A stretch of 64,000 nucleotides of DNA from Berberis thunbergii (lineage: Eukaryota; Streptophyta; Magnoliopsida; Ranunculales; Berberidaceae): contig QNQO01000540.1 of NCBI GenBank assembly GCA_003290165.1, positions 558,001 through 622,000 on the forward strand, given 5' to 3'. A model generated the notes under the pieces. That model saw nothing but the letters and a program-made list of their open reading frames with translations. It was not told the DNA's origin and ran no database searches. The translations under genes and the position numbers were made by a program. Positions 24,363 to 35,181 of the stretch are shown piece after piece; the stretch's first letter is position 1, and every line of letters starts with the position of its first letter.

Positions 24363-27219
24363 TCGGGGTGGACACGAGACGGGATGGGACAAGATGGACT
24401 TCATTTGGAATTGGAACGGAATAGGATAAACCTCATTCCGACCTCGTCTTATCTCAAATGAGATCAGGATGGAACACAATGAACACATATTAAATAGCCA
24501 TTCAATAAAAAATAATAAAAAGAGTTTTATCTCACATTACTCACACACCAATAATGTCAAATTTATATACATATAACTTACATCATAAATCATCATCAAA
24601 ATCCATTCTCGATATTTTCGGGGTCGGCTACATGGATTTTGGTTCTCCAAGCAATGCGATCTTCCCAGATATCTTCATCTAATCCAAGCTCAATGATATC
24701 TTCATTCACCGCTTTCATCCAAATTTTCAACGGTCGTCCTCTCCGTCTATACCCTCCATTAACTGGCCAATCTAGACATTTCATAATTGGCGTCGTGCTT
24801 GGTCTCCTCCGCACATGACCAAACAAAGTTAAACGTCTTTCTCTAATTTTATTTTCTATGGGCGCTACACCTAATTATCTCCTAATTCTTTCATTTCTAA
24901 TTTTATCTTTACGAGTTTTACCAAACATCCTCCTTAACATACGCATTTTTGCTATTGTCATCCTATGCGTATGTTGTCCCATAGTAGCCCAACATTCTGA
25001 ACCGTATAGCATGGCTAATCGAACAATTGTCTTATAACATTTTCCTTTTAGCCTTGCAGGCATCATTCTATCGCATAATACTCCTGACGCCATTCTCCAT
25101 TTCAACCAACCAGCTTTAATCCTATAGTCTACATCTTCTCCAATAGCCTCATTCTTTTGAATTATAGATCCAAGATATCGAAAAGCCTCACACTCTGGGA
25201 CCTCTACACCTTCAATCTCAATTGCATTATTTCTCCCTCATGGTTCACAACTAAAGTTGCACACTAGATACTCCGTCTTCGAACGGTTAATTCTAAAACC
25301 TTTACTCTCTAAAGCCTCCCGCCACTTAACTAATTTATTACCTAAACATGCACTAGTCTCATCCATTAAGACAATATCATCTGCAAATAACATGCACCAA
25401 TGTACATCTTCTTGCAGATGTCTCGTCAACTCATCCATAACCAAAGCAAAGAGATATGGACTAACGCCGACCCTTGATATAGTCCTACTGACACTGAAAA
25501 TTCACTGGACATCCCACCTATTGAGCTAACACTTGTTACAGCCCCTTCATACATATCCTTAATGATATCGACATAACATTGAGACATTTTCTTCCTTTCA
25601 AACACCCACCAAATTAATTCTCTGAGGACCCTATCATATGCTTTCTCCAGATCAATAAAAATCATATGCAAACTCTTACGTGCCTCTCGATATTTTTCTA
25701 TAGTTTGCCTAAGCAGAAAGATGACCTCCGTAGTAGACCTACCCGGCATAAATCCAAATTGATTCTCTGAAACCGTGGTTAAACTCCTAAGTCTTCATTC
25801 GATAACTCTCTCCCAAAGTTTCACCGTATGACTCATAAGCTTTATCCCTCTATAGTTCGAGCAATTCTGGATATCCTCTTTGTTCTTATAAATTGGTACC
25901 ACAATGCTATGCCTCCATGAATCTGGCATTTTTCTAGTTTCCAAAATCCTATTAAAGAGCTTAGTTAGCCATTGAAGCCCAACTTCTCCCAGACATTTCC
26001 ATGCTTCAATTGGTATATCATCCGGTCCAACGACCTTGCATGTCTTCATTCTTTTTAAAGCTTCTCTCACTTTTGTGTCACTAACTCTGCGATTTCTCTC
26101 TTCTTGTGAAGCATATCCCTACAAGTTTAACTCTCATACATGTGTTCCATTGAGTAGGTTCCAAAAATAATCATTACATTTATCTAAAATAGTTTTATCC
26201 TGCATTAAAACTCTTACATCCTTATGCTTAACATGACTCAAGTCCCTAGTTTTTCGTTCTCTAGCTTTAGCTATCTTGAAAATATCATACTCCCCTTCAT
26301 TCGTAGCTAGCCTATTATAAAGATCATCATACGCTCTCTTCTTAGCTTCCCCTACTTCTTTACTATTCAACTTCTTAGCCTGCTTATAAAGCTCATAAGA
26401 CTCTAGGCACCTATCTTTTTGCCACACATTAAAGCATTTTTTCTTTTCCGCAATGGTTTGTTGCACATCAGTGTTCCACCACCATGTCTCCTTACCATAT
26501 AAACCTCCTATTTTGCCATTTCCTAACTCTTCATTCGCACATCTTCTTCTTCGGTTGCCAAATGTTCAAAAAGATCTGCGCTACTAGTCTTATCCTTTGG
26601 TTTTAGATTATCCCAACCCTCTGAAGCTGACTGGCCACCCAAAATCTTATTTCTAAATTTTTGGCACGCATCTCCCTATAAGGTCCACCACTTAATTATC
26701 AGTCTAACATGTTCTGTAGCAATACGACCCCTACCCTTAAGACAAAAATCGAGAACTAACAGCCTATGTTGATTTGTCAGACACTCCCCTGATATAACCT
26801 TACAATTTTACACCTACCTAAATCGTGTCTCCTCACAAGAAAATAATCAATTTGACTTCTACATCATAAATAATAATAGATATTAAAAAAATAAATATTA
26901 AACTTTTTTGAAAGGCAAATAAATATTAAATTTCATTTAGAATTAATGATTCAATTTATTTAGATTTCATATAGAATTTAATCTTACATTGATTTAATTT
27001 CAACATATCCTAAACTTTAATTTAGAAGAGTATTTTGATTAAAATTAATAATTATTATTATTAAATAAATAAATTCGAGACAGTGCGGAATTGAAAGTCT
27101 TCATCCTGATCCCATCTCACTCTAGATCCGGACGGGATCGGGATGAGTTTGATCAATCCTAAAAGGACCCAAAAAAATCGGGACGGGTTCGGAATCACGG
27201 GATGGGATGACCACCCCTA
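24363..27219. mobile_element. TIR DNA element split by an RTE LINE
   Basis: The left end TCGGGGTGGACACGAG and the right end, reverse complemented (TAGGGGTGGTCATCCC), share a GGGGTGG.CA terminus like that of the hAT element at 6054. Both subterminal regions carry GACGGGATGGGA or CGGGACGGG words. The two arms (24363-24578 and about 26872-27219) total about 570 bases and are separated by the LINE at 24591-26859. An 8-bp target duplication is not convincing (CGGCAGTC against TTCAGCAC), so the hAT assignment rests on the termini. Confidence 0.6.
24591..26859 (-). mobile_element. RTE-clade non-LTR retrotransposon, 5'-truncated
   Basis: On the - strand the order is the end of an endonuclease region, then reverse transcriptase, then a C-terminal region. 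Recognisable RT blocks are GPDDIPIEAWKCLGEVG (25795-26070), MIFIDLEKAYDRV (25426-25749) and the catalytic [11 protein letters not shown] (25238-25444). The C-terminal part has LYGSECWATMGQHTHRM and FGHVRRRP. The 3' end is a TTTGATGATGATTTATG-type tail, as in RTE elements, not poly-A. The element is flanked by the 12-bp direct repeat TACATCATAAAT at 24579-24590 and 26860-26871. Several frameshifts and stops separate the blocks, so it is dead. The 5' end falls inside the endonuclease part. Confidence 0.88.
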
Positions 27220-27438
27220 TTCAGCACAATTCCAAAAAAAAAAAAAAACGAAATCAATTCAGAACAATATCATACTGTCTAGAAATATCATATCGGAATT
27301 AGACCAATCAATATTTTATTTTTGGGAAAAAGAACTAAACCGAACCATTACTGTTCAGTACAATAGTAGGTTTGAGTTTTAGAATACCTAACCAAATAGT
27401 AAATTAGTTTTTTTTTAATTATTAGTTTGGGTGTTGGA

Positions 27439-28254
27439 TAGGGGCAGACCTACTAAGGAGTCAGGGGCAGCTGCCCCAAAACATTCAAAATATTTTTACT
27501 ATATATTAGTAATAAAAAAATAATCATATAATATATAATACACTACCAAAAATTTTCATTTAATTATTTAAATATGCTTCTGTTGGTGTAGTGGTTGGAT
27601 GTTTATAGTTTTAGTAAATGACCCAAATTCAATATTGTTCGAGCTGCAAACATTAAAAATGTTAGTTTATATTAAACTTATTTTCGGTCCTCTTGGTGTG
27701 TATGATTTATTTATGGTTATTCACAACTTTTTTTTCAACACAATTTTATGTAATTGCAAATAGTAAAGAAATGAATTGCTTGTTTACAAGTCGTATAAAA
27801 CCTCAAACAAAAAAATATTTGAAATTAATTTCTAAAATAATAACTATATAATTCAATGAAAATATAAAACATTAGCAAACTCATACAAGGTTTGAGCCTT
27901 ATATAAAACAATTTTTTCTATGAAATTGTATTAAGATCATATTATATTCATTAATTTCAAATTTTTTTAAAGCTTCAACTAGATATTTATCCTAATTATT
28001 TTGTGATTTTAGTTATATATTCTAGTTATTACACTCGTTTGCCCCTTGCTAAGGTTATCGATATTGCGACCCTATTTTGGCTTAAAATTGAACTAATAGA
28101 TTCAATTTGGTCTATGTAATATTTTTGATAGTTGTATTATTTATTAGTTACTAGTTCAAATAAAAAAAAATTTGGTTCCACCTTTAATATTATTATCAAC
28201 TAATAATTATTTGTCATTTCGCCTCCCATGACTAAATTCCTGGATCCGCCACTA
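27439..28254. mobile_element. hAT-like non-autonomous element, ~816 bp
   Basis: The left end TAGGGGCAGACC and the reverse complement of the right end, TAGTGGCGGATCC, form a degenerate inverted repeat. The flanks GTGTTGGA (27431-27438) and GTGGTGGG (28255-28262) agree at 6 of 8 positions, compatible with an old 8-bp duplication. The interior is AT-rich and has no coding potential. Confidence 0.55.
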
Positions 28255-28333
28255 GTGGTGGGGTGTCAATTTTTTTTATTGTGCATGATAGGGGTTGATT
28301 TGGGGAAAAGATAAATTAGGTAATGTTCTTGAA

Positions 28334-28342
<9 letters not shown>

Positions 28343-28404
<62 letters not shown>
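28343..28404. repeat. (TA)n microsatellite
   Basis: About 31 uninterrupted TA units following a short GT run. Confidence 0.95.
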
Positions 28405-28406
<2 letters not shown>

Positions 28407-29868
28407 TGTTGAATTGATGGAATCAATGTGTTAAAGTGAAATCTTGAAACCTAATTACATGCAAAATATTGCTCATGGAAAAGTCGACTACATTAACCGG
28501 CTCTAGCAGTCACATTTAGAATGGCCACTAGCAGGGAAAGTTGAATCCATCATTATCGTTTAGTCATTGAGTTTTGGGAGTGAGTTTGTTAGTGTTTTCG
28601 CGGTCAAAGAGAGGCAGTGTGAATAAAAAATACATTTGAAAGTTGTGCGGTTTGGTGTCCATCCTAGTGCAACATCGTTAGACTAAACCTAAAATGATGT
28701 ACTCGAGTTGAGAAATAGGAAGTTCTTTAGCATTTACCTCACCTCTTTAGTTTGCTATGTGTACTCAATATTCCACTACATATAAGTTTTGAAAGAATCA
28801 TATTTACTGAAAATACATGAGGTGAGTTTCAAAACAAAATCAACAATTAAACCACCAAACTAATTACAATATTACACTTACAAACATAACGATTAAAGTA
28901 GCCTTGAAATTCGACAAAAAATCGACACCTAGTTGGCCTACAATCAGTATCGGGCATGTTTGAACTCTATTGTTGGTTTCAAATTCTATTGTGATTTTCA
29001 AGTTGGCCTTGCAAGATCGTGTATTGTAGTTTCGAGAGAAATTCTCATTAGAATGAGTTTTGTAATATGATTTCTATCAACTTTGAGTTTGGATCTTACG
29101 TTTCTCCAACTTTGAATCTGGGTCCTAAGACCAAGCTAACCGTTAACTTTTTGTCTAGTAATTAAATGAGCTTTTTTGGTATAGATAAATTTAGACTTTA
29201 GGTCCTGCGATTTATACCAGTTTTGTGTTTAGGCGCTATATTTGTAACGAATAGTTGACAGTAAACGAGGTCAACGAGGTCTTGAGGCCCAAACTCAAAG
29301 TTGGACAAACTTGTGGCCCAAACTCAAAATTGGTACCAACTATAGGACCAAATCGCAAGCTAACCGTAAATACAATCATATAAGCTTGTGGCTTGCGTGT
29401 GCCATTACCAAGTAACCAATCAAAATCAAGCAAACTTCTATTTAGATTGACCTCATTATATCATTGCTTTTGTGTTGACTTGCTTCCTTCTCCATGTCCC
29501 TCTATTTACTTGCTAACATGCTTGATTAAGTTGTTACTTGTGTTTATTATCCGTCATCTATACATCTACAACTTGTTTGTAATCTTTGTTTTGGGGTCTT
29601 TTAAAAATGAAATCACTCAAACAAACTTGATTTGTTTAACTTGTCTCCCTTAATCAAATCAAGGGTTTTTTTCTTCTATCAAGTGAATCAACTAAACAGT
29701 AAACATTGTGGTGCAGACTACTTGTAGTCAATTTTGAAAAGTTGCAACACCATTCCCCCACGTGCTTAGGTGAAGAACTTCGAAACTAAACAAATTCTGC
29801 CAATTTTTTTTTTCAAATCTTGATAATTTTTTGAAAAGACTATTTACCTCCTCTATTCTTAATGAAAA
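28405..29868. other. Intergenic, no gene recognised
   Basis: AT-rich with short open frames only. The segment 29100-29400 contains repeated words such as CCAAACTCAAA and GGACCAAATCGCAA of a type common in plant repeats. Confidence 0.45.
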
Positions 29869-30076
29869 ATTCTAATTGTCAAGGGAACCAGCGAGGGACC
29901 CCACAGGGGGGGTGGGAGACGTCCAACCCCCCGGATGCGCATTTGAACTTTTGGGATGCGTGTGTTAAAAAGTCAAATGCACATCCCGGGGAAAGATGAA
30001 CGGTTCCCACCCCCTTACCCCACTCCCCCTCCCCCCTGGTGTGGTCTCCTCGCTGGTTCCCTCGACAATTAGACGG
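29869..30076. mobile_element. Hairpin (foldback) MITE, copy 1
   Basis: The left edge ATTCTAATTGTCAAGGGAA is followed by CCAGCGAGGGACC. The right edge carries GGTCTCCTCGCTGGTTCCCT then CGACAATTAGA, giving facing arms of the same design as copies 2 and 3. The centre holds GGATGCGCATTTGA and TCAAATGCACATCCC, so the inverted symmetry continues inward. This copy is the most diverged of the three and has extra G/C runs. Confidence 0.75.
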
Positions 30077-30394
30077 GTTCATTCTTAATAGCTTATCACT
30101 TTCAACTTCCATTGCTATCACACAAGAACATAGGTGTTAAGGGACTTCCTTGTCTTAAACCTCTAGTGGATTTAAAATACCAATGTGCACCCCTTGAAGC
30201 AATTCGACACCATACGTCGGAATCTATCTCCAAGACCATTTTTTTTAAACCACACAGATAAATTTTAAAATACAGATATCAATGATAGCTCTTATACATT
30301 GTTTCGCTTTGACTGGTTTGAAAAAAATCATTGGTACAAGGTTTCCCTTCTTTTAGCATCCTCTCTCCTTGCCTCTAACTTTTGCTTATGGGAA

Positions 30395-30574
30395 ATTCTA
30401 AATGTCGAGGGAAAGAGCGAGGAAACCAGCGAGGTAAACGAGGTGGCGGGGGGTGAACCGTTCACCCCCCTCGAGATGTTTTCCGCGTGCGCATCTCGAG
30501 GGGGGTGAACGGTTCACCCCCGCCACCTCGTTTACCTCGCTGGTTTCCTCGCCCTTTCCCTCGACACATAGAAT
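30395..30574. mobile_element. Hairpin (foldback) MITE, copy 2, near-perfect palindrome
   Basis: The left arm starts ATTCTAAATGTCGAGGGAAA and the right arm ends TTTCCCTCGACACATAGAAT. The arms are about 83 bases each and I count roughly four or five differences between them. They contain GAGGAAACCAGCGAGGTAAA, then CGAGGTGGCGGGG, then GTGAACCGTTCACCCCCCTC. The loop is only about 13 bases (near TTTTCCGCGTGCG). GC content is far above the surroundings. A transcript across it would form one long hairpin. Confidence 0.85.
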
Positions 30575-30995
30575 CACTCTTTGCTTATAATAAATCTCTT
30601 TCTATACTAAAGTCTTTTTGTACTCCACTTGGCACCTAGTAAGGTTGTCACATGTAACACTTAATGCTCAAGATGACATCTAACTTGTTTATTTCATCTT
30701 TCAATCTTTGATGGTTACTGAAGATATTTTCAAATACACTCTTAACTACCATTGAAAGCAGAATGAGTGTGCTTAGTTTTGAGATTCAACCTGGTTGAAA
30801 CATTCATAAAATCAATTTCCAAACTCCACGTATTAGCAACTTTGCCCAAAATTGTGCAAGCAGTTTCGTAGCCCCGCCGTCCCCAAGATAAAACAGCCCA
30901 GAATCTTCTGTGTCTTGTTCAAAAATTGCACAGTACATGAACGGAATACAAATCACCCTTAATCTCCTTATTTGCTCGGAATCACCAATACCATT

Positions 30996-31245
30996 GAAAG
31001 AAATCAGCAAGAAGTAGAAATTTAATAGACGAAATGTGATTGTTGTAAACCCGAAGACTGTTTGCAATCTGTTTTTGATTTGAAAGAAATCAACAAGAAG
31101 TAGAAATTTAATAGACGAAAAGTGATTGTTGTAAACCCGAAGACTGTTTGCAATCTGTTTCTGATTTGAAAGAAATCAGCAAGAAGTAGAAATTTAATAG
31201 ACGAAAAGTGATTGTTGTAAACACGAAGACTGTTTGCAATATACT
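30996..31245. repeat. Tandem array, 86-bp unit, ~2.9 copies
   Basis: GAAAGAAATCARCAAGAAG starts units at 30996, 31082 and 31168, an exact period of 86 bases. Copies differ at only a few positions (for example GACGAAATGTG against GACGAAAAGTG), so the duplication is recent. No function is apparent. Confidence 0.92.
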
Positions 31246-32337
31246 CTGAAAGAACACTCTGTTTTTTATTTCGAAAGAAAGCTCTCTTTCTTATTTTTTC
31301 TCTCTATCAAAAAACTCTAAAACTAGATGGTATTTATAGATTGAAAAAACGTACAAACGAAAAATAGACTCGATTCATTTGCATCAATCGCGTGGAGAAT
31401 AAAATCAAATCGTGGAGAGAAAATCTCGCAGCGACTTATGCCATACGTGATTTAGAGAGACTGTCCAAATACATCGTATCTTGATTCAGTTCTCTTCAGA
31501 AGTTCAAGAGTTTATTTTTTCCGTTTAAATAAATTTTCAGCAAAAAGGTGTTTTGCTCTCTAAATGACTCAACCCAACGGACTATCTCTCCCCTCTTCAT
31601 AAAGGAGTGGTACCCCCAAGGGGTCCAAATTAAAGTCCTAACTATCTTCTTATATACTCTACCTCAAAGAGATATATAGTAGATATGGGACTATAAAATA
31701 GAGAGTGATTCAAAGATCAAAAATAGGAGAGAGAGGTCCAGGGTTCAAAACCAGGTAAACACACATTTGTTTTTATTTTTAAAAAGCCAAATTTGCAACA
31801 CAACATAACAACAAAGTTTACATAAGTAATCCAGACAGACTGGAATCTAAATGGCGGCATACCTGATTTTGCTATCGTGGATAGAAAAACCACAAATGGA
31901 GCATGATCAAAACAAATTCCCTACAAATGTTCAACTTTTGCAATGGGGAAGGATGTTTGCAACTCGAATTTATCAAAATCTTGTTTAGCAGTGCCTGCAG
32001 TGCCAAAATTTTGTTAGTTCCAACTCAGTTGTTACACTATCTATACTTTGATCATGTATAGATAAAATCAAGAGGGCTACAATCAGATAAGCAAATATAG
32101 TGAAATATCAATTCGTTTGTAAAATACCAAACTTGATAGTATCTTGTATCCCTTGACATTGCATTTATTGTAAATCTATCCTAGCATGGAAGGTAACAAG
32201 TCACATTTTTAATGACAAAAAGAACTATTGGGGACTCGGATACAAGATACAAGGAACTCAACTTTGATCAATGGCTTTATATTGTTAAAACTTTTATATT
32301 TATCAATATGATTAAACTGCTGTCTAATATCGTAAAT
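31246..32337. other. Intergenic, no gene recognised
   Basis: No open frame of note. A box-B-like GGGTTCAAAACC occurs near 31743 in front of an A/T-rich stretch, which may be a SINE remnant, but no box A partner is convincing. Confidence 0.45.
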
Positions 32338-32418
32338 GTCAAGATGGCCGAGTTGGTCTAAGGCGCCAGTTTCAGGTACTGGTCCGAAAGGGCATGGGTT
32401 CGAATCCCATTCTTGACA
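32338..32418 (+). tRNA. tRNA-Leu(CAG)
   Basis: An 81-base class II tRNA. The acceptor stem GTCAAGA pairs perfectly with TCTTGAC, with discriminator A at 32418. The D arm is GGCCGAGTTGGTCTAAGGC, carrying box A. The anticodon stem CCAGT/ACTGG encloses the loop TTCAGGT, giving anticodon CAG, which reads leucine CUG codons. A long variable arm of the leucine type follows. The T arm ATGGGTTCGAATCCCAT carries box B. No CCA is encoded, as expected for a nuclear gene. No intron is present. Confidence 0.95.
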
Positions 32419-32430
32419 AAAAGAAATTAA

Positions 32431-32437
32431 TTTTTTT
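32431..32437 (+). terminator. RNA polymerase III terminator
   Basis: Seven consecutive T residues begin 13 bases after the tRNA 3' end, the usual pol III stop signal. Confidence 0.8.
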
Positions 32438-33082
32438 ATTTTCTATATTTCAATTTCACTAATATTTAGTTTATTCTTTGTCGACCATTGACCAGCCGGG
32501 GATTAAGGTTATTCATTCAAATTGAACCTTATTCACTCATGAAGTAGTATCCCTTTAATCTTCAGTCTCAAGCTACTAGACTACTAATGTTTTTCCAATA
32601 AAAACAGCCAATATTGTTCTGTATATATGTGCAGAGACATCACCATCTGATCTTTTTTATTTAAATCATGATATTGATTTTTTAAGATATCTTCCATGAG
32701 TATTAAATTATTTAACCTAAAGCGAGTCGGAAAAGCTTGGCTATGTCATGCACACCCAACCCATTGAATGGTTGAACTAACTGGTGATACTGAATTGCTG
32801 AGCTAAGAAGATGCATGTTTAGTTTACATATATATATTTCAATCATTCTGCTTTGCTTCTAAGGTTCTACCTATTCATTTTTATAAGATTTGTTGACCAT
32901 ATAGAACCGTACCCAGATTACAAAGTCTATCAGCCCAAATTGCCCTCCCTCTATGCAAGACTATGTCAACTAGAAGAACACTATTCAGATCAAGGCATTG
33001 AACTTGGAACCTTTCAATGTTTGAAAATGGATTGTTTTTTTAATCTGATCAGTCACCACTATTAGTCTCAACATATAAGACG

Positions 33083-35062
33083 ATGAGAACAATCACCAGA
33101 ACTTCACCATTTCTTCCAATGGGTTTCCATTGTTTCATCTCTCTTAGCATTTTCTTTCTCCTTTCATCCTCTTCTCTGATTCATGCACAACAGCCTTATG
33201 TCGGAAAAGGCACCACAGATTGTGGTAGCAACTCAATTTCTGTACTTGGTTACACCTGCAACGGCCAAAGACCAAGTTGCCAATCTTACCTTATATTCAG
33301 ATCGCAACCACCATATAATACGGTTTCTTCCATCTCCAATCTGTTGGCAGCGAATGCATCCCAGCTAGCTGAAATCAATTCCGTTTCCAATACTACAACC
33401 ATTGAAACAAACAAGGAGGTGATTGTTCCTGTCACCTGTTCATGTTCAGGTCAAAACTATCAAGCAAACGCATCTTATCTCACTCGGGATCAAGACACAA
33501 TGCTTTTATTGGCCAATAACACTTTCCAAGGTCTGTCAACATGCCAAGCTATTAGAGTTCAGAACAATATAACAGGACAACTGTTAGCGGGAAGTAGAAT
33601 CACTGTTCCTATCAGGTGTGCTTGTCCTACAAGAAATCAAACTAACGAGGGTGTGAATTTTCTGTTAAGTTATATAGTCACTTGGGGTGATTTTGTATCT
33701 ACCATAAGCCAGAGGTTTGGTGCTGATACTGGGAGAACTCTTGAAGCTAACGAGCTTTCTTTTCAAAACGCCGGTATTTTCCCCTTCACGACTCTTCTTG
33801 TTCCTCTCCAGAATCCACCATCAAGTTTGCAAACTATAACACCGCCACCACCACCATCACAACCGACTCCACCACAATCATCCCCATCAACTCCGTCTGG
33901 TAAAAAGAGCAAAACATGGGTTTATATTGTTATAGGAGTAGTAGTAGGTGCTCTGGTGCTGCTTGTGTCTACTGTTGTTTTATGTGCATTCTTTCGAAGA
34001 CGAAAGAGACTAGATGACCAAACCAGGACTCCTACAACTACTGAACACTTCATCGAGTCACAGAGCTTTGAAAGCTATGAGAAACCACTTAAGATGTCAG
34101 AGGAGGAATCGGAGGAATTTCTTGTGAGTATATCTGATATTGCCCAATCCTTGAAAGTCTACAAGTTCCAAGAACTACAATCTGCAACCGAGGATTTCAG
34201 CCCCAAGTGTTGGGTCAAGGGATCTGTTTATCGGGGTACAATTAATGGAAACCTAGCTGCCATTAAGAAGACAAACCAAGATGTATCGATGGAAATAAAT
34301 TTACTCAACGAGATAAACCATTTCAATCTGATCAGGCTTTCTGGAGTTTGCTTCAGTGAGGGTAATTGGTATCTTGTTTTCGAGTATGCAGTGAATGGAT
34401 CTCTGACTGATTGGATCTATAACAGTGGAAAGACCAACATGGTTTTGAGCTGGGTGCAAAGAGTGCAAATTGCTATGGATGTCGCTGTGGGGCTTGATTA
34501 TCTCCACAGCTATACTAGTCCTCCTCATGTCCACAAAGACATTAAAACCAGCAATATTCTTCTCGATAGCGACTTCAGGGCTAAAATTGCAAATCTCAGT
34601 CTAGCACGGTCTGCTGATGGGCAGGAAGGTGAGTTTGCATTGACAAGACATATAGTCGGGACAAAAGGTTACATGGCACCTGAGTATTTAGAGAATGGAC
34701 TTGTCTCCCCAAAACTTGATGTTTACTCCTTAGGGATTGTAATGTTGGAGGTTATTACAGGAAATGCAATTATGAACAAATCAGATGTGAACCTAAGGGA
34801 GGCCCTAATAGCCATTCTCAATGTTGAAAATCCGAAAGAGAAGCTGAAAGACTTTGTTGATCCTTCTCTTCAAGGAAATTATCCATTAGACCTTGCGCTC
34901 TTATTAGCCAGATTAACAGAGAGTTGCTTAAAGAAGGAACCAGCTGCTAGGCCAAACATGGATGAAATTTTGCAGACTCTGTCCAACATCTCAGCTACTT
35001 CTTTGAGTTGGGAAAAGTCGTCTTCTGTGTCTGAGAATCATCACTTTGGCAACAACACCTGA
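33083..35062 (+). CDS. LYK4: LysM receptor-like (pseudo)kinase, LYK4 type
   Basis: LYK4/LYK5 proteins are plasma-membrane co-receptors for chitin fragments. The single exon encodes 659 residues. A signal peptide ends near HAQQP (residues 34-38). Met13 (33119) begins the more typical signal sequence, so it may be the true start. Three LysM modules follow (about 77-118, 132-178, 195-240), joined by CxC motifs at 119/121 and 179/181, then a proline-rich linker (253-272) and a membrane helix (about 279-303). In the kinase-like domain the glycine loop is reduced to VKGSVYRG. Lys395 is kept, the catalytic loop reads HKD (484-486), and the DFG motif is replaced by NLS (504-506). APE (532-534) is present. 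Loss of DFG predicts no phosphotransfer, as is known for Arabidopsis LYK4 and LYK5. N-terminal and kinase sequences follow Arabidopsis LYK4 closely (TDCGSNSISVLGYTCNG, LKVYKFQELQSATEDFS). Confidence 0.93.
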   Translation: MRTITRTSPFLPMGFHCFISLSIFFLLSSSSLIHAQQPYVGKGTTDCGSNSISVLGYTCNGQRPSCQSYLIFRSQPPYNTVSSISNLLAANASQLAEINSVSNTTTIETNKEVIVPVTCSCSGQNYQANASYLTRDQDTMLLLANNTFQGLSTCQAIRVQNNITGQLLAGSRITVPIRCACPTRNQTNEGVNFLLSYIVTWGDFVSTISQRFGADTGRTLEANELSFQNAGIFPFTTLLVPLQNPPSSLQTITPPPPPSQPTPPQSSPSTPSGKKSKTWVYIVIGVVVGALVLLVSTVVLCAFFRRRKRLDDQTRTPTTTEHFIESQSFESYEKPLKMSEEESEEFLVSISDIAQSLKVYKFQELQSATEDFSPKCWVKGSVYRGTINGNLAAIKKTNQDVSMEINLLNEINHFNLIRLSGVCFSEGNWYLVFEYAVNGSLTDWIYNSGKTNMVLSWVQRVQIAMDVAVGLDYLHSYTSPPHVHKDIKTSNILLDSDFRAKIANLSLARSADGQEGEFALTRHIVGTKGYMAPEYLENGLVSPKLDVYSLGIVMLEVITGNAIMNKSDVNLREALIAILNVENPKEKLKDFVDPSLQGNYPLDLALLLARLTESCLKKEPAARPNMDEILQTLSNISATSLSWEKSSSVSENHHFGNNT

Positions 35063-35175
35063 AAGGAGAATACCGTTTTTAGAAAATATTATTTTCCCAT
35101 TATGTTTGTGTAAAGGTTTGAAAGTATTTCATGATGCTTATTTGAAATTTCAACTTGGAATGTCTTCAGTTTGTA

Positions 35176-35181
35176 AATAAA
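35176..35181 (+). promoter_or_regulatory. Polyadenylation signal-like AATAAA
   Basis: An AATAAA hexamer lies 114 bases after the LYK4-like stop codon, a plausible near-upstream poly-A element for this transcript. Confidence 0.4.

Noticed and set aside
31730..31760. Box-B-like GGGTTCAAAACC
   Set aside because: No convincing box A or fold at the right distance, so neither a tRNA nor a SINE is called.
32853..33065. 70-codon open frame just upstream of the LYK4-like gene
   Set aside because: It has no recognisable motif and lies in the expected promoter or leader; its spacing gives no reason to call it a gene.
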